A stretch of DNA of 64,000 bases from RH-AL1 sp965214415 (GCA_965214415.1 CBDCBQ010000003.1:3658001-3722000); one strand, 5' to 3'; shown: positions 42,974-51,772, counted from the first letter of the stretch. Numbers and translations: made by a program. Notes: generated by a model not told the origin, from the letters alone.

Positions 42974-44125
42974 CTACGCGCTCTCCTCCGAGGGGAGCGC
43001 GACCGGCTTGCGCCCGCGGCGATCCTCCATCCGCATCGCGGTGCCCTTCCACGTGAAGGAGCGCCCGGTGAACGCGCCAATCCACATCGCCGGTATGATG
43101 ACGTCGCGCGCGACGAGCGCGAACGGGGTCTGCCAGCCGACGGGCCAGCGGCACCCAGCCGCCAGCGCGATCTCCGCCGCGTACCAGGGCACGAGATAGG
43201 CAAGCACGGTCCCGGGTATCGACCAGCCGAGGCTCGCCGCAGCCGCGGCCGCGGTGACCGCGGGGACCAGCGCGCCGGAGAAAAACTCCGCGACGAATTC
43301 CAGTGGGAATGTCGCCCGACGCAGGCGCGCCCAGCGCAGCTGCCGGCTCCACACCTCGTGGATCGGCCGAATGCCAAGCGGCTGCGGCGACGGCGGGGCC
43401 AGCCGCACGCGCAGACCAAGCCGGCGGATCATCTTTGTCGTGGCCGCGTCCTCCGCCGGCTCGGCGGCGAGTTCGCGCATGCCGGTGCGATCGAGATCGG
43501 CCTTGCGATAGAACAGCGTCTTGCCCTGCGCGAAGCCGCTGCCCACCGTGTCGACGACATATTGCCAGCGCGCCTCGTAGGTGTTGAGGAACGCGCATTC
43601 GAGATGGCCGCCGAAGCCGTCGGGGTCGCAACCGTTCGGCGGTGCCGCGACGCAGCCGGTGTCGTCGCGCCAGCTGGCCACCAGGCGATGCACGAAATCC
43701 GCCGGCACCAGGACGTTCGAATCGATGAAGGCGATCCGCTCGTGCGTGGCCTCGCGCCAGCCCTTCACCATGTTGTTGAGCTTGGGATTGGCCGAGATCG
43801 AATCGTCGCCGATGAGCAGGCGGGCCGGCACGGCGGGATGCGCCGCGATCGCCGCTTCGGCGAGCGGGACGATCGGATCATCTGGCCGCGCGACGCAGAA
43901 GATCAGCTCGAGCACTGGATAATCGAGCGCGAAGGAGGCATTGAGCGTCTCCACGCTGAAGGTCTCGAGGCCGCAGAGGGGACGCACGACGGTCACCGCG
44001 GGAAGGGGCTCCGTCGTCCGGCGGCGGGCGGCGCCCGGCCGGCAGCGCAGCCAGGCGATGGCGGTTGTCGCGACCTGGGCCGAGAGGAAGAAAGCGGCGA
44101 GCGAGCACAAGAAGGTTGGCAGCAT
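42974..44125 (-). CDS. Glycosyltransferase family 21-like (ceramide glucosyltransferase/HpnI type)
   Basis: 383-residue membrane glycosyltransferase. An N-terminal helix precedes a GT-A domain with VVRPLCGLETFSVETL (about 46-61), a DSN-type acidic motif in IAFIDSNVLVPADF (about 130-143), EDAATTK (about 217-223) and the Q/RxxRW motif in SRQLRWARLRR (about 253-263). Several C-terminal helices follow. The family adds sugars to ceramide or, as HpnI, N-acetylglucosamine to hopanoids. No other hopanoid gene is here to decide between the two. Its start codon overlaps the start codon of the divergent binding-protein gene. Confidence 0.85.
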   Translation of the reverse strand: MLPTFLCSLAAFFLSAQVATTAIAWLRCRPGAARRRTTEPLPAVTVVRPLCGLETFSVETLNASFALDYPVLELIFCVARPDDPIVPLAEAAIAAHPAVPARLLIGDDSISANPKLNNMVKGWREATHERIAFIDSNVLVPADFVHRLVASWRDDTGCVAAPPNGCDPDGFGGHLECAFLNTYEARWQYVVDTVGSGFAQGKTLFYRKADLDRTGMRELAAEPAEDAATTKMIRRLGLRVRLAPPSPQPLGIRPIHEVWSRQLRWARLRRATFPLEFVAEFFSGALVPAVTAAAAAASLGWSIPGTVLAYLVPWYAAEIALAAGCRWPVGWQTPFALVARDVIIPAMWIGAFTGRSFTWKGTAMRMEDRRGRKPVALPSEESA

Positions 44126-45203
44126 GACGGTCCACGCTAGAGCCTGTCCGTTAAACGGGGATGACAGCGCGCGAGTCCCAGCGCAAGCGGGCTCGCGGGC
44201 TCCGGCGAGTCGTGCACGGAAAGTTGCGGCGGCGACACTCGTGCTGGGATTTGCGTGGCCGATCGGGGCGTTCGCGGCCACGCTGAAGGATTCGGCCGAT
44301 CGCACGGTCATCGTTCCGGCGAACGTGGCCCACGTCGTGCCGGCCGGCGCCCCGGCGCAGGTGCTGCTGCAGGTTCTGGCGCCGGGCAAGCTCGTCGGTC
44401 TCGTCGAGCCGTTCAAGCCCGAGCACGCGATCTACGTCGATCCGGCGGTCGCGGCGCTGCCGCAGATCCCGCAGCTGACTCGCACCGACGCGCCCGGCGA
44501 TATCGCCGCCGTCGCGGCGCTGAAGCCAGACCTCGTCGTCGACTACGGCAACGTCTCGGGGCGTTTCGTGGCCGCCGACGAGAAGATCCAGCAGGAGCTG
44601 GGCGTGCCGACCGTCCTCTACGGCGGCAGCCTCGCCGACGCCGGGGCGCTGGCGACAACGCTCGGCGGCGCGCTGGGCGTCGGCGCGCGCGGCACCGAGG
44701 TCGCCGGGATCGTCCGCGACGTCCTCGCCCGTGCCGGGCCGCTCGCCAACCTCGCCGACGAGGCGCGCGTGCCCGTCTACGTCGCGCGCGGCCCGGACGG
44801 CCTCTCCGCGCTGCGGGCCGGCACGTCCTTCGACGAGCCGATCCAGCTTGCCGGCGGCCGCAACGTGGTCGCGGCGGCGGGCGGCACGTTCCAGCGCATG
44901 AGCGTCGACGCGGTCGTGGCGTTGAAGCCGAAGGTGGTGATCTTTTCGGAGCAAGAGGCGCTGACTTCGCCGCTGCGCACCGCGCTGGCGAAGGACACGA
45001 TGGTCGTGCTCGACGCGGGCGAGCCGTACAAGGCGCTGACCGGGCCGCCATCGCTCAATCGGCTGGTCGGGCTCGCGGCGCTCGCCTCGATCCTGCACCC
45101 GGACAAGGTCAAGGCGGATCCCGAGATCGTCCTGCATGTCCAGGCAGGCCTGTTTCCGCCGCCTGCGGGCGTCGCCTATCCCGCGCCGCTACAGGGTCGA
45201 TGA
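44124..45203 (+). CDS. Periplasmic binding protein, haem/siderophore/cobalamin class (PF01497-like)
   Basis: About 359 residues. A long N-terminal lead is followed by a hydrophobic core (VAAATLVLGFAW) and a probable signal cleavage after AFA. The mature protein has the two-lobe pattern of PF01497: ALKPDLVVDYGNVS (about 137-150), a backbone-helix region, and SVDAVVALKPKVVIFSEQ (about 262-279). It should deliver an iron complex, haem or another cofactor to an ABC importer, but no permease or ATPase lies next to it. The only reasonable in-frame ATG shares the CATG of the divergent gene. A downstream TonB-like gene supports a metal-uptake setting. Confidence 0.75.
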   Translation: MTVHARACPLNGDDSARVPAQAGSRAPASRARKVAAATLVLGFAWPIGAFAATLKDSADRTVIVPANVAHVVPAGAPAQVLLQVLAPGKLVGLVEPFKPEHAIYVDPAVAALPQIPQLTRTDAPGDIAAVAALKPDLVVDYGNVSGRFVAADEKIQQELGVPTVLYGGSLADAGALATTLGGALGVGARGTEVAGIVRDVLARAGPLANLADEARVPVYVARGPDGLSALRAGTSFDEPIQLAGGRNVVAAAGGTFQRMSVDAVVALKPKVVIFSEQEALTSPLRTALAKDTMVVLDAGEPYKALTGPPSLNRLVGLAALASILHPDKVKADPEIVLHVQAGLFPPPAGVAYPAPLQGR

Positions 45204-45208
45204 CAGCG

Positions 45209-45400
45209 TCAGTATTGGTCGAAGAAACCGGCGGTGATCAGCCAATAGGCCAACCCGCCCAGCGCGACGACCACGGTCGCCAGCATGCCGAGCAAGAAGC
45301 CGAGGTAGGAACGCCGATTTTCGAGCGCGCCATTGAGGGAGCGGCGCAGCGCGACGCGGTTCGAATAAAAGTCGGCGTCCACGTGGATCGGCGCTGTCAT
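45209..45400 (-). CDS. Small membrane protein, 63 aa
   Basis: One C-terminal membrane helix (about 32-56, YLGFLLGMLATVVVALGGLAY) after a soluble lead MTAPIHVDADFYSNRVALRR. The ATG follows ggaga by five bases, a good ribosome binding site. Family not recognised. It lies 76 bases downstream of the TonB-like gene on the same strand and is convergent with the binding-protein gene, so it is probably the second gene of the tonB unit. Confidence 0.6.
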   Translation of the reverse strand: MTAPIHVDADFYSNRVALRRSLNGALENRRSYLGFLLGMLATVVVALGGLAYWLITAGFFDQY

Positions 45401-45476
45401 CAGGTCTCCTTGCTGGAGGAGTATCGCCGCACAAGATTGACGCATCGTAAATGGTGGCGGCTGCCCGCGGCTGGAA

Positions 45477-46484
45477 CTACTCGCGGCCGCCGCCCATCCG
45501 CACGGTCGGTGCCGCATGCGCGCCGATCCGCGCGATGAGCCCGTGCGGCGCGCCGGCCGGCAGCGGCGGCAGCGGCGAGGAATGCGAGACCGCGTCGACC
45601 GCGGCCGCATCGAGTTCCTGGTCGCCGCTGCTCTGGACGATCTGCATCTGCAGGATCGTGCCATCGTCGTCGACGTTGAACGCCACCGTGCAAGTGGCGC
45701 CGTCGGCCGGACCGACGTCGATGCCGCGGTAGTTCGCCATGATCTTGGCGAACACGTTCGAGAGATAGCGATTGTCCTCGTGGCCGCCGGTGATCGGCGC
45801 TCGCTTGGTCGGCCGCGCGAGCTTGTACTCCGGCAGGTCCGACTTGCCGGTGAGACGTTCCAGCGCCGTCTTCTCGCGACGCAGCTTGGCCTTCGGCGGC
45901 GCCTTGGCGAGCTTCTCCGGCTTCTCGGGCGGCATCGGCGCGGCCTTGTCCAGCGCCTCGGCATCCTTCTTCAGCACCTCGTCCTTGGCGGTCGCGGCCT
46001 TGTCGTCGTGCGCGTCGGCATCGGCGGGCGCGGCGGGCGTGGGCTCCGGCGCCTTCTCGCCGTCGTGCGGCGGCGCCTCCGCCTTCGGCGCGCTCGTCGT
46101 GTCGTCCATCTTTTCCGTTTCGATCTTCTCCTCGGAGGGCGCGCGCGGCGCGCTCGTCGCGGGTTTCTCGATCTCCTTTTCGGCCGCTGGCGGCGGCTTT
46201 TGCGCCGGGGGCGGCGGCGGTGGGGGTGGCACGAGCTCGACCGGGATCTCCTCGAGCTTCGCCGCCTCCTGCGGCTTGCCTGGATCGCGATAGAGGATCC
46301 ATCCGATGATGGCGGCGTAGATCGCGCAGATCGCCACGACGGTGACGAGGTTCCAAGTGCGCGCGGCAAAGCCATTGTCCAGAAGCGGCGCAAGCCAGCG
46401 TTCCCCGACCCCAAGCGGGATCGAAGGCAGGCGTCTCGTCTCGGGCTTGTCGGCCGCGAGCGTCTCGTCCTCGGGCGTCGCCAT
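45477..46484 (-). CDS. TonB family energy-transducing protein
   Basis: 335 residues with the TonB plan. A cytosolic lead is followed by one membrane helix (about 42-65) and a proline- and lysine/alanine/glutamate-rich periplasmic spacer (about 78-210, including eight consecutive prolines). A C-terminal TonB-like domain begins near 230 and contains GATCTVAFNVDDDGTILQMQIVQSSG. It would carry proton-motive energy from ExbB/ExbD to outer-membrane receptors. Neither exbBD nor a receptor gene is in the window. The binding-protein gene nearby suggests metal or haem uptake. Confidence 0.85.
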   Translation of the reverse strand: MATPEDETLAADKPETRRLPSIPLGVGERWLAPLLDNGFAARTWNLVTVVAICAIYAAIIGWILYRDPGKPQEAAKLEEIPVELVPPPPPPPPAQKPPPAAEKEIEKPATSAPRAPSEEKIETEKMDDTTSAPKAEAPPHDGEKAPEPTPAAPADADAHDDKAATAKDEVLKKDAEALDKAAPMPPEKPEKLAKAPPKAKLRREKTALERLTGKSDLPEYKLARPTKRAPITGGHEDNRYLSNVFAKIMANYRGIDVGPADGATCTVAFNVDDDGTILQMQIVQSSGDQELDAAAVDAVSHSSPLPPLPAGAPHGLIARIGAHAAPTVRMGGGRE

Positions 46485-46566
46485 GGGTCGCGAGTCACAT
46501 CACGGACGCGCGGAACACGCCAGAGGAAAGAGTCGAACCATCGAAGGCGTCGCGGCGCACCAACCG

Positions 46567-46890
46567 TTATAGATCGCGCGCGGTCTGTGACGTGGATGCC
46601 GCGCTTGCGACGCTCGTTTTCGTCTCGGACATCTTGAACAAAGCGTCTGCGTCGATATCGATGAGCGCCTGATCGGCGGCTTCGATCGGGATATGCCACT
46701 CGATCGTGCGCGCCCGGTCCCCCACGCGAACGGCGCGAAACAGAGCGGGATCGAGCAGGGGCGCCAAGATGCCGTCGCCAGAGACGCCAAGCATGAAATC
46801 GACGCTCGATCTGCTGCCGTCGGTCCAGATCACCTCGAGGCAGTAGTCCTGCGTCGGCGTGACGGATCGTATCTTCCGAAGTTGACTCAT
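46567..46890 (-). CDS. DUF2442 domain protein
   Basis: 107 residues. The DUF2442 core is visible in VTPTQDYCLEVIWTDGSRSSVDF (about 10-32) and in LDPALFRAVRVGDRARTIEWHIPIE (about 46-70); the remaining tail is low in structure. DUF2442 proteins usually follow DUF4160 proteins in pairs proposed to be toxin-antitoxin-like. Here the ATG overlaps the predicted original stop of a frameshifted DUF4160 gene by four bases, with ggagga just upstream, so this member remains translatable on its own. Confidence 0.85.
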   Translation of the reverse strand: MSQLRKIRSVTPTQDYCLEVIWTDGSRSSVDFMLGVSGDGILAPLLDPALFRAVRVGDRARTIEWHIPIEAADQALIDIDADALFKMSETKTSVASAASTSQTARDL

Positions 46891-47143
46891 GCAATCCTCC
46901 GTATGGACTGTTGGGCGAGCGCGTCGACCCAATTAAGCGCCAGCGCCGCGCGGTTCTCTCGAGCCCAATCCCGCACCTCGCTCAAGATGCGAGCGGCAAC
47001 CCGCCTGCGTAGACATTCAGCGGGAAGGCGATCTCGATCAAAGCTTCGTCGTCGGCGTAAGTAGCATGAAAATGCGGAGGATTGTGATCCCGGTAATACT
47101 GCTCAATTCGAGCCCCGCTCTTCATCCTCGCGACAATAGACAT
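46887..47143 (-). pseudogene. DUF4160 protein gene with a single-base frameshift
   Basis: The N-terminal frame gives MSIVARMKSGARIEQYY...NPPHFHATYADDEALIEIAF, the DUF4160 hallmark with its PPHFHA motif, then meets a TGA after GGLPLAS. The expected C-terminal helix (RILSEVRDWARENRAALALNW) is present in the next frame and ends in a TGA that overlaps the DUF2442 start. The total length is one base short of a multiple of three, so one missing base near 46990-47000 explains the break. Either a real inactivating deletion or a sequencing error; the intact remainder favours a recent event. Confidence 0.8.
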
Positions 47144-47324
47144 GCCGAACTCGACTACGAAACACTTAATGGTCGAAGCTACCCATATAGGCCGTGCCGC
47201 GCCAGAGCTTCCAATCATAGCACCGCACGATGTCCGCATCCCGACCGCGAGATACAACCGTCGCTCGACAGCGGCGCCGGCTTCGCCCTAAGTTCGATTC
47301 CTGCCCTTCGCGCTTGCGAGATCC

Positions 47325-48242
47325 ATGCTGCGGCTTGTCCTCACCCGCCTGCTCGCCGCCATCCCGACGCTCTTCGCCGTCATCGCGATCTCGTTCTTTC
47401 TGATGCGGCTGGCGCCGGGCGGCCCGTTCGACCAGGAGCGCGCGCTCGATCCGGCGGTCCGCGCCAGCCTCGATCACCTCTACGGGCTCGACAAGCCGCT
47501 GTTCACGCAGTTCTGGCTCTACCTGCGGGCGCTCGCGCACGGCGATCTGGGGCCGAGCACGCACTGGCGTGACTTCACCGTGAACGACCTGTTCGCGAGC
47601 GCCCTGCCGATCTCGGTGCGGCTCGGCTCCGAGGCGCTGGCGCTCGCGCTCGCCGTCGGCGTCGCGCTGGGCGTGGCGGGATCGGGGCGGCGGGGGGCGA
47701 TCGTCGTCGCGATCGCGCTGCTGGCCCTGCTCGGCCTCGCCGTGCCGACATTCGTGGTCGCGCCGCTGCTGCAGGTCTGGCTCGGGCTCGACCTGCACCT
47801 GCTGCCGGTCGGCGGCTGGGGCGACGGCGCGATCTCGCACCAGATCCTGCCCGTCGTCACGCTCGCGTTGCCGCAAACCGCCATCGTGGCCAAGCTGACG
47901 GCCGCCGCGATGCGCGACGCGCTGGCCGCGCCGCACATCCGCACGCTGCGCGCGTTCGGCCTGCCCGGCTGGCACATCGCCTGGCACGCGCTGCGCGGCG
48001 CGCTGCTGCCGGTGCTCTCCTACTGCGGGCCGGCGGCGGCGGCGCTGCTGACGGGCTCCATCGTCGTCGAGACGATCTTCGGCATCCCCGGCATCGGCCG
48101 CGACTTCGTCGATGGCGCGTTGTCGCGCGACTATACGCTGACGATGGCGACGGTCGTCGTGGTCGGCTCGATGATCGTCGTCTTCAACCTCGTCGTCGAT
48201 CTCGCCTACGGCGTGCTCGACCCTCGCGTGCGGCATGATTAG
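47325..48242 (+). CDS. Peptide-type ABC transporter permease, OppB-like
   Basis: 305-residue inner-membrane permease. The start LVLTRLLAAIPTLFAVIAISFFLMRLAPGGPFD is typical of the DppB/OppB/YejB group. The coupling motif region (AAMRDALAAPHIRTLRAFGLPGWHI, about 190-214) and six helices follow. It should import oligopeptides or similar solutes with the OppC-like protein and the double ATPase downstream. A ribosome binding site is weak (gcgag). No periplasmic binding protein gene is next to it, so that component must be elsewhere. Confidence 0.93.
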   Translation: MLRLVLTRLLAAIPTLFAVIAISFFLMRLAPGGPFDQERALDPAVRASLDHLYGLDKPLFTQFWLYLRALAHGDLGPSTHWRDFTVNDLFASALPISVRLGSEALALALAVGVALGVAGSGRRGAIVVAIALLALLGLAVPTFVVAPLLQVWLGLDLHLLPVGGWGDGAISHQILPVVTLALPQTAIVAKLTAAAMRDALAAPHIRTLRAFGLPGWHIAWHALRGALLPVLSYCGPAAAALLTGSIVVETIFGIPGIGRDFVDGALSRDYTLTMATVVVVGSMIVVFNLVVDLAYGVLDPRVRHD

Positions 48243-48287
48243 GCGCGCGGTGCGGGGCGGGGATCGCGGTGATCGAAGTCCAGGTCC

Positions 48288-48364
48288 GTCATTGCGAGCG
48301 CAGCGAAGCAGCCCAGAGCCGACATGTGGCCCCTGGGGTGCTTCGCCTACGGCTCGCAACGACG
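48288..48364. repeat. Intergenic palindromic repeat
   Basis: Imperfect inverted repeat with left arm GTCATTGCGAGCGCAGCGAAGCA and right arm related to TGCTTCGCC..GGCTCGCAACGAC, located between the OppB- and OppC-like genes. The TCATTGCGAGCGCAGCGAAGC consensus is a well-known dispersed repeat in Rhizobiales genomes. It may affect the relative stability of the two permease messages. Confidence 0.7.
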
Positions 48365-48401
48365 GGAGTGGGAGCGACGTTCTCTGTTCATGGAGGCGGA
48401 C

Positions 48402-49457
48402 ATGAACCGCCTCCCGCGCGATCCGATCGGCATCGCCAGCTTCGTCACCCTCCTCCTCGTCGCGCTGGCCTGCTACGGCTCGATCCTGTGGGCGCCGCAT
48501 CCCTATGATGCGGTCTATCCGGACTACGTGCAGGTCGCGGCCAGCTTCACGGCGCATCCGAGCCTCGCCGAGCGCGACACCGGCGTCGCCGACATCGCGG
48601 TCCGCGCGCACATGGCCGTCGCGCTGGCGACGGCGGGCGAGCGCGACATCCTTACATTCTCCGATGGCAAACCAATCGATCCGCGCGTCACGCGCACGAT
48701 CGAGCGCTCCGACATGTTCCGCCTCGCCGGCTCCACGACGATAAGCGACGGCGGCCGCACGCTCGTGGCGCCGGTCGCGATCGTGCCGCAGGTGTTTCTC
48801 TTCGGCACCGACGCCAACGGTCGCGATCTCCTCACCCGCATCCTCGTCGCCGGCCGCATCTCGCTGGCGGTCGGCGCGCTCGCCTCGATCGTCGCGCTCG
48901 GCATCGGCGTCGCCTGGGGCGCGATCGCCGGCTACGCGGGCGGGCGCGTCGACGGCGCGATGATGCGGTTCGTCGACGTCGTCTACGCGCTCCCCTTCAT
49001 CTTCCTGGTCATCGTGCTCGTCACGCTGTTCGGCCGCACGCTGTGGCTGATCTTCGTTGCCATCGGCGCCGTCGAATGGCTCGACATGGCGCGGATCGTG
49101 CGGGGCCAAACCCTGTCGCTGAAGCGGCGCGACTACGTGCTCGCCGCCCACGCGCTCGGCGCAAGCGATGGCGCGATCCTGGCGCGCCATATCGTGCCGA
49201 ACATGAGCGGGCCGATCGTCGCCTATCTCGCGCTGCTGGTGCCGCGCGTCATCCTCGCCGAGAGCTTCCTGTCGTTTCTCGGGCTCGGCGTGCAGGAGCC
49301 GCTGACGAGCTGGGGCACGCTGATCGCCGACGGCGCCCGCCACGTCCAGGGCTCCGTCCATCTTCTCGTGTTTCCGGCGCTCGCGCTCGCCATCACCGTC
49401 ATCGCCGCGAACCAGCTCGGCGAGGCGATCCTGCGCGCCACCTCGGACGTCGAGTGA
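48402..49457 (+). CDS. Peptide-type ABC transporter permease, OppC-like
   Basis: 351-residue permease with an N-terminal helix, a long periplasmic loop (about 35-150), and the C-terminal transmembrane region. The coupling motif is in SLKRRDYVLAAHALGASDGAILARHIVPN (about 242-270). The large first loop matches OppC/YejE proteins. Two ATGs are close; the second, five bases after ggagg, is preferred over the one four codons earlier. Its stop overlaps the GTG start of the ATPase gene (GTGA). Confidence 0.92.
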   Translation: MNRLPRDPIGIASFVTLLLVALACYGSILWAPHPYDAVYPDYVQVAASFTAHPSLAERDTGVADIAVRAHMAVALATAGERDILTFSDGKPIDPRVTRTIERSDMFRLAGSTTISDGGRTLVAPVAIVPQVFLFGTDANGRDLLTRILVAGRISLAVGALASIVALGIGVAWGAIAGYAGGRVDGAMMRFVDVVYALPFIFLVIVLVTLFGRTLWLIFVAIGAVEWLDMARIVRGQTLSLKRRDYVLAAHALGASDGAILARHIVPNMSGPIVAYLALLVPRVILAESFLSFLGLGVQEPLTSWGTLIADGARHVQGSVHLLVFPALALAITVIAANQLGEAILRATSDVE

Positions 49458-51037
49458 GCGAGCTCATCCGGTTCGAGTCGCTTTGCGTGCGCTTCGGCGC
49501 GGTCGAGGCGGTGCGCGACCTCTCGCTCGCGGTCGCGGCCGGCGAGACGGCGGCGATCGTCGGCGAATCCGGCTCCGGCAAGAGCGTGGCGATGCTTGCC
49601 GCGCTCGGCCTGCTGCCGCCCGGCGGGCGCGTGACGGGCCGCGTGCTGTTTCAGGGGCAGGATCTCATCGGCCTGCCGCGCGCCGCCCTCGACCGCGTCC
49701 GCGGCAAGGCCGTGTCGATCGTGTTCCAGGAGCCGCAGACGGCGCTCGACCCGCTGTTTTCCGTCGGCGCGCAGATCGCCGCGGTGCTGCGGCACGGGCG
49801 CGGGCTGGCGCGCGGCGCGGCGTGGGGGCGCGCGGTCGAGCTGCTCGACGAGGTCGGCATCGCCGAGCCGGCGCGGCGCGCGCGCACCTATCCGCACGAG
49901 CTGTCTGGCGGCCAGCGCCAGCGCGTCGCCATCGCCATGGCGATCGCGTGCGAGCCGGCCCTCATCATCGCCGACGAGCCGACGACCGCGCTCGACGTCA
50001 CGGTCGCCGCGCGCATTCTCGCGCTGCTCGGCGAGCTGAAGGCCCGCCACGGCATGGCGCTCATGCTGATCAGCCACGATCTCGGGCTGGTCCGGCGCGT
50101 CGCCGACAGCGTCCACGTCATGGAGAAGGGATGCCTGGTCGAGAGCGGCACGATGGCGGCGGTGACGCGTCACCCGACCCAGGACTATACGCGCAAGCTG
50201 CTCGCGGCCGACGCGCTGCCGCCGGCGCGTTTGCCGGCGCCGGTCGGCACGCCCTTGCTCGAGGCCGAGCATATCGGCGTGCGGTATCGCTTGCGGGGCG
50301 GTTGGCCGTGGCGGCCCCGTGTCTTCACGGCCGTCGACGATGTCTCGCTGGCGATCGGGGCGGGCGAGACGCTCGGCCTCATCGGCGAGTCCGGCTCGGG
50401 CAAGTCGACGCTCGGCCGGGCGCTGCTGAAGCTCGAGCCATCGACCGGCCGTATCGCCTATGCGGGGCGTGACCTGCAAACGCTGGGGCCCGCCGCGATG
50501 CGCCCGCTGCGGCGCGAGCTGCAGATCGTGTTTCAGGACCCGTTCTCGTCGCTGTCGCCGCGCCGCACCGTCGGCGCCATCGTCGCCGAGGGCCTTGCGA
50601 TCCACGAGCCTAACGTGACGGACGCGGCGCGGGCCGGCCGGGTCGCGCAAGCTCTCGCGGAGGTCGGCCTGCCGGCGGAGTTCGCCACGCGACTGCCGCA
50701 CGCGCTGTCCGGCGGCCAGCGCCAGCGCGTGGCGATCGCTCGCGCGATCGTGATCGGGCCGCGGTTGGTGGTGCTCGACGAGCCGACCTCGGCGCTCGAC
50801 CGCTCGATCCAGGCCGACGTGCTGGCGCTGCTGCGGCGCCTGCAGGCCGAGCGCGGCCTGAGCTATCTGCTGATCACGCACGACCTCGCCGTGGTCCGCG
50901 CCATGGCCGCGCGGGTCGCTGTGATGCGCGGCGGCAAGATCATCGAGACGGGCGCGACCGAGTCGGTGCTCGCCGCGCCGCGCGAGGCCTACACCGCGCG
51001 CCTCGTCGAGGCCGCGTTCGGGCGCGAGCTGGCGTAG
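49454..51037 (+). CDS. Double ABC ATPase of a peptide transporter (OppD-OppF/YejF type)
   Basis: 527 residues containing two complete nucleotide-binding domains in one chain. Walker A motifs are GESGSGKS (about 36-43 and 313-320). ABC signatures LSGGQRQR occur in each half (about 152 and 417), with Walker B IIADEPTTALD and VVLDEPTSALD. This fused layout is normal for YejF-like transporters. The protein powers the two permeases upstream. The GTG start overlaps the OppC-like stop. The missing solute-binding protein leaves the substrate open. Confidence 0.94.
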   Translation: MSELIRFESLCVRFGAVEAVRDLSLAVAAGETAAIVGESGSGKSVAMLAALGLLPPGGRVTGRVLFQGQDLIGLPRAALDRVRGKAVSIVFQEPQTALDPLFSVGAQIAAVLRHGRGLARGAAWGRAVELLDEVGIAEPARRARTYPHELSGGQRQRVAIAMAIACEPALIIADEPTTALDVTVAARILALLGELKARHGMALMLISHDLGLVRRVADSVHVMEKGCLVESGTMAAVTRHPTQDYTRKLLAADALPPARLPAPVGTPLLEAEHIGVRYRLRGGWPWRPRVFTAVDDVSLAIGAGETLGLIGESGSGKSTLGRALLKLEPSTGRIAYAGRDLQTLGPAAMRPLRRELQIVFQDPFSSLSPRRTVGAIVAEGLAIHEPNVTDAARAGRVAQALAEVGLPAEFATRLPHALSGGQRQRVAIARAIVIGPRLVVLDEPTSALDRSIQADVLALLRRLQAERGLSYLLITHDLAVVRAMAARVAVMRGGKIIETGATESVLAAPREAYTARLVEAAFGRELA

Positions 51038-51126
51038 GCGTACGACTTCTACGCTCGTCCTCGCCGCGCGCGCTTCCCGAATTTCGCCCGCTTCCGCGCG
51101 CTACGCTCGTTGTTAACCTGGAAAGA

Positions 51127-51735
51127 ATGTCTCTGTCGGAGAATGAAGCGGCCATGATCCGTCCCGCCACCAATGCCCTCTTGCTCGCCGCCGCCCTGTG
51201 CCTCGCGGCGCTGCCGGCGCACGCGCGCAAAAAGGTCGAGTCCGACACCAAGCACGGGACCGACAAGACCGCCGAGAAGAAGACGGAGACCGCGCCCGCC
51301 AAGCCGGTCCAGGTCGCCACCTTCGGCGACTGGGGCGCCTACCTTGCCAAGGGGGGCAAGGTGAAGACCTGCTACGCCCTCGCCTCGCCAAAGGAGCGCA
51401 AGCCCGAGGCGAAACGCGAGGCCGCCTACGTCTTCATCGCCGATCGTCCCGGCGAGAAGGTGCACAACGAGGTGTCGATCATCATGGGCTTCCCGGTCAA
51501 GGAAGCCGGTGGCGCGCAGGCGAAGGTCGGCCGGTCCGCCTTCGATCTCGTCGCCAAGGGCTCGAATGCCTGGATCAAGAATCCCGACGAGGAGGCCAAG
51601 TTCGTCGAGGCGCTGCAGCATTCCGGGACGCTCGTCGTCAAGGCGGCGGCGATAAAGGGACCGGCGACGGTCGACAGCTACGCGCTCGATGGCCTGAAGC
51701 AGGCGCTGGCTCGCGTCACCAAGGACTGCAAGTAG
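51127..51735 (+). CDS. Secreted IalB-like (invasion-associated locus B) protein
   Basis: About 202 residues. A signal peptide is clear from the internal ATG (MIRPATNALLLAAALCLAALPAHA), with cleavage after AHA, so the true start may be at 51154. A lysine/glutamate/threonine-rich spacer is followed by the IalB-like domain: FGDWGAYLAKGGKVKTCYAL (about 66-85), a RPGEKVHNEVSIIMGFPV strand pair, and a C-terminal LKQALARVTKDCK with the second cysteine. IalB was named in Bartonella, but relatives are common in free-living Rhizobiales, so virulence should not be inferred. Confidence 0.85.
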   Translation: MSLSENEAAMIRPATNALLLAAALCLAALPAHARKKVESDTKHGTDKTAEKKTETAPAKPVQVATFGDWGAYLAKGGKVKTCYALASPKERKPEAKREAAYVFIADRPGEKVHNEVSIIMGFPVKEAGGAQAKVGRSAFDLVAKGSNAWIKNPDEEAKFVEALQHSGTLVVKAAAIKGPATVDSYALDGLKQALARVTKDCK

Positions 51736-51772
51736 TGCTGGCCGGCGCGATGGCGCCGACGCGGTCGGAGGG

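Noticed and set aside
47280..47310. Possible tRNA T-arm (aagttcgattcctgccc)
   Set aside because: The bases flanking the GTTCGATTC loop do not pair, and no anticodon arm, D arm or acceptor stem fits upstream. Chance match.
47166..49361. 731-residue minus-strand frame across both permease genes
   Set aside because: Antisense shadow of two recognised permeases with extreme Arg/Asp/Glu/His composition.
51127..51735. Virulence locus based on IalB similarity
   Set aside because: IalB-like proteins are common in non-pathogenic Rhizobiales, and no ialA or other virulence gene is near.
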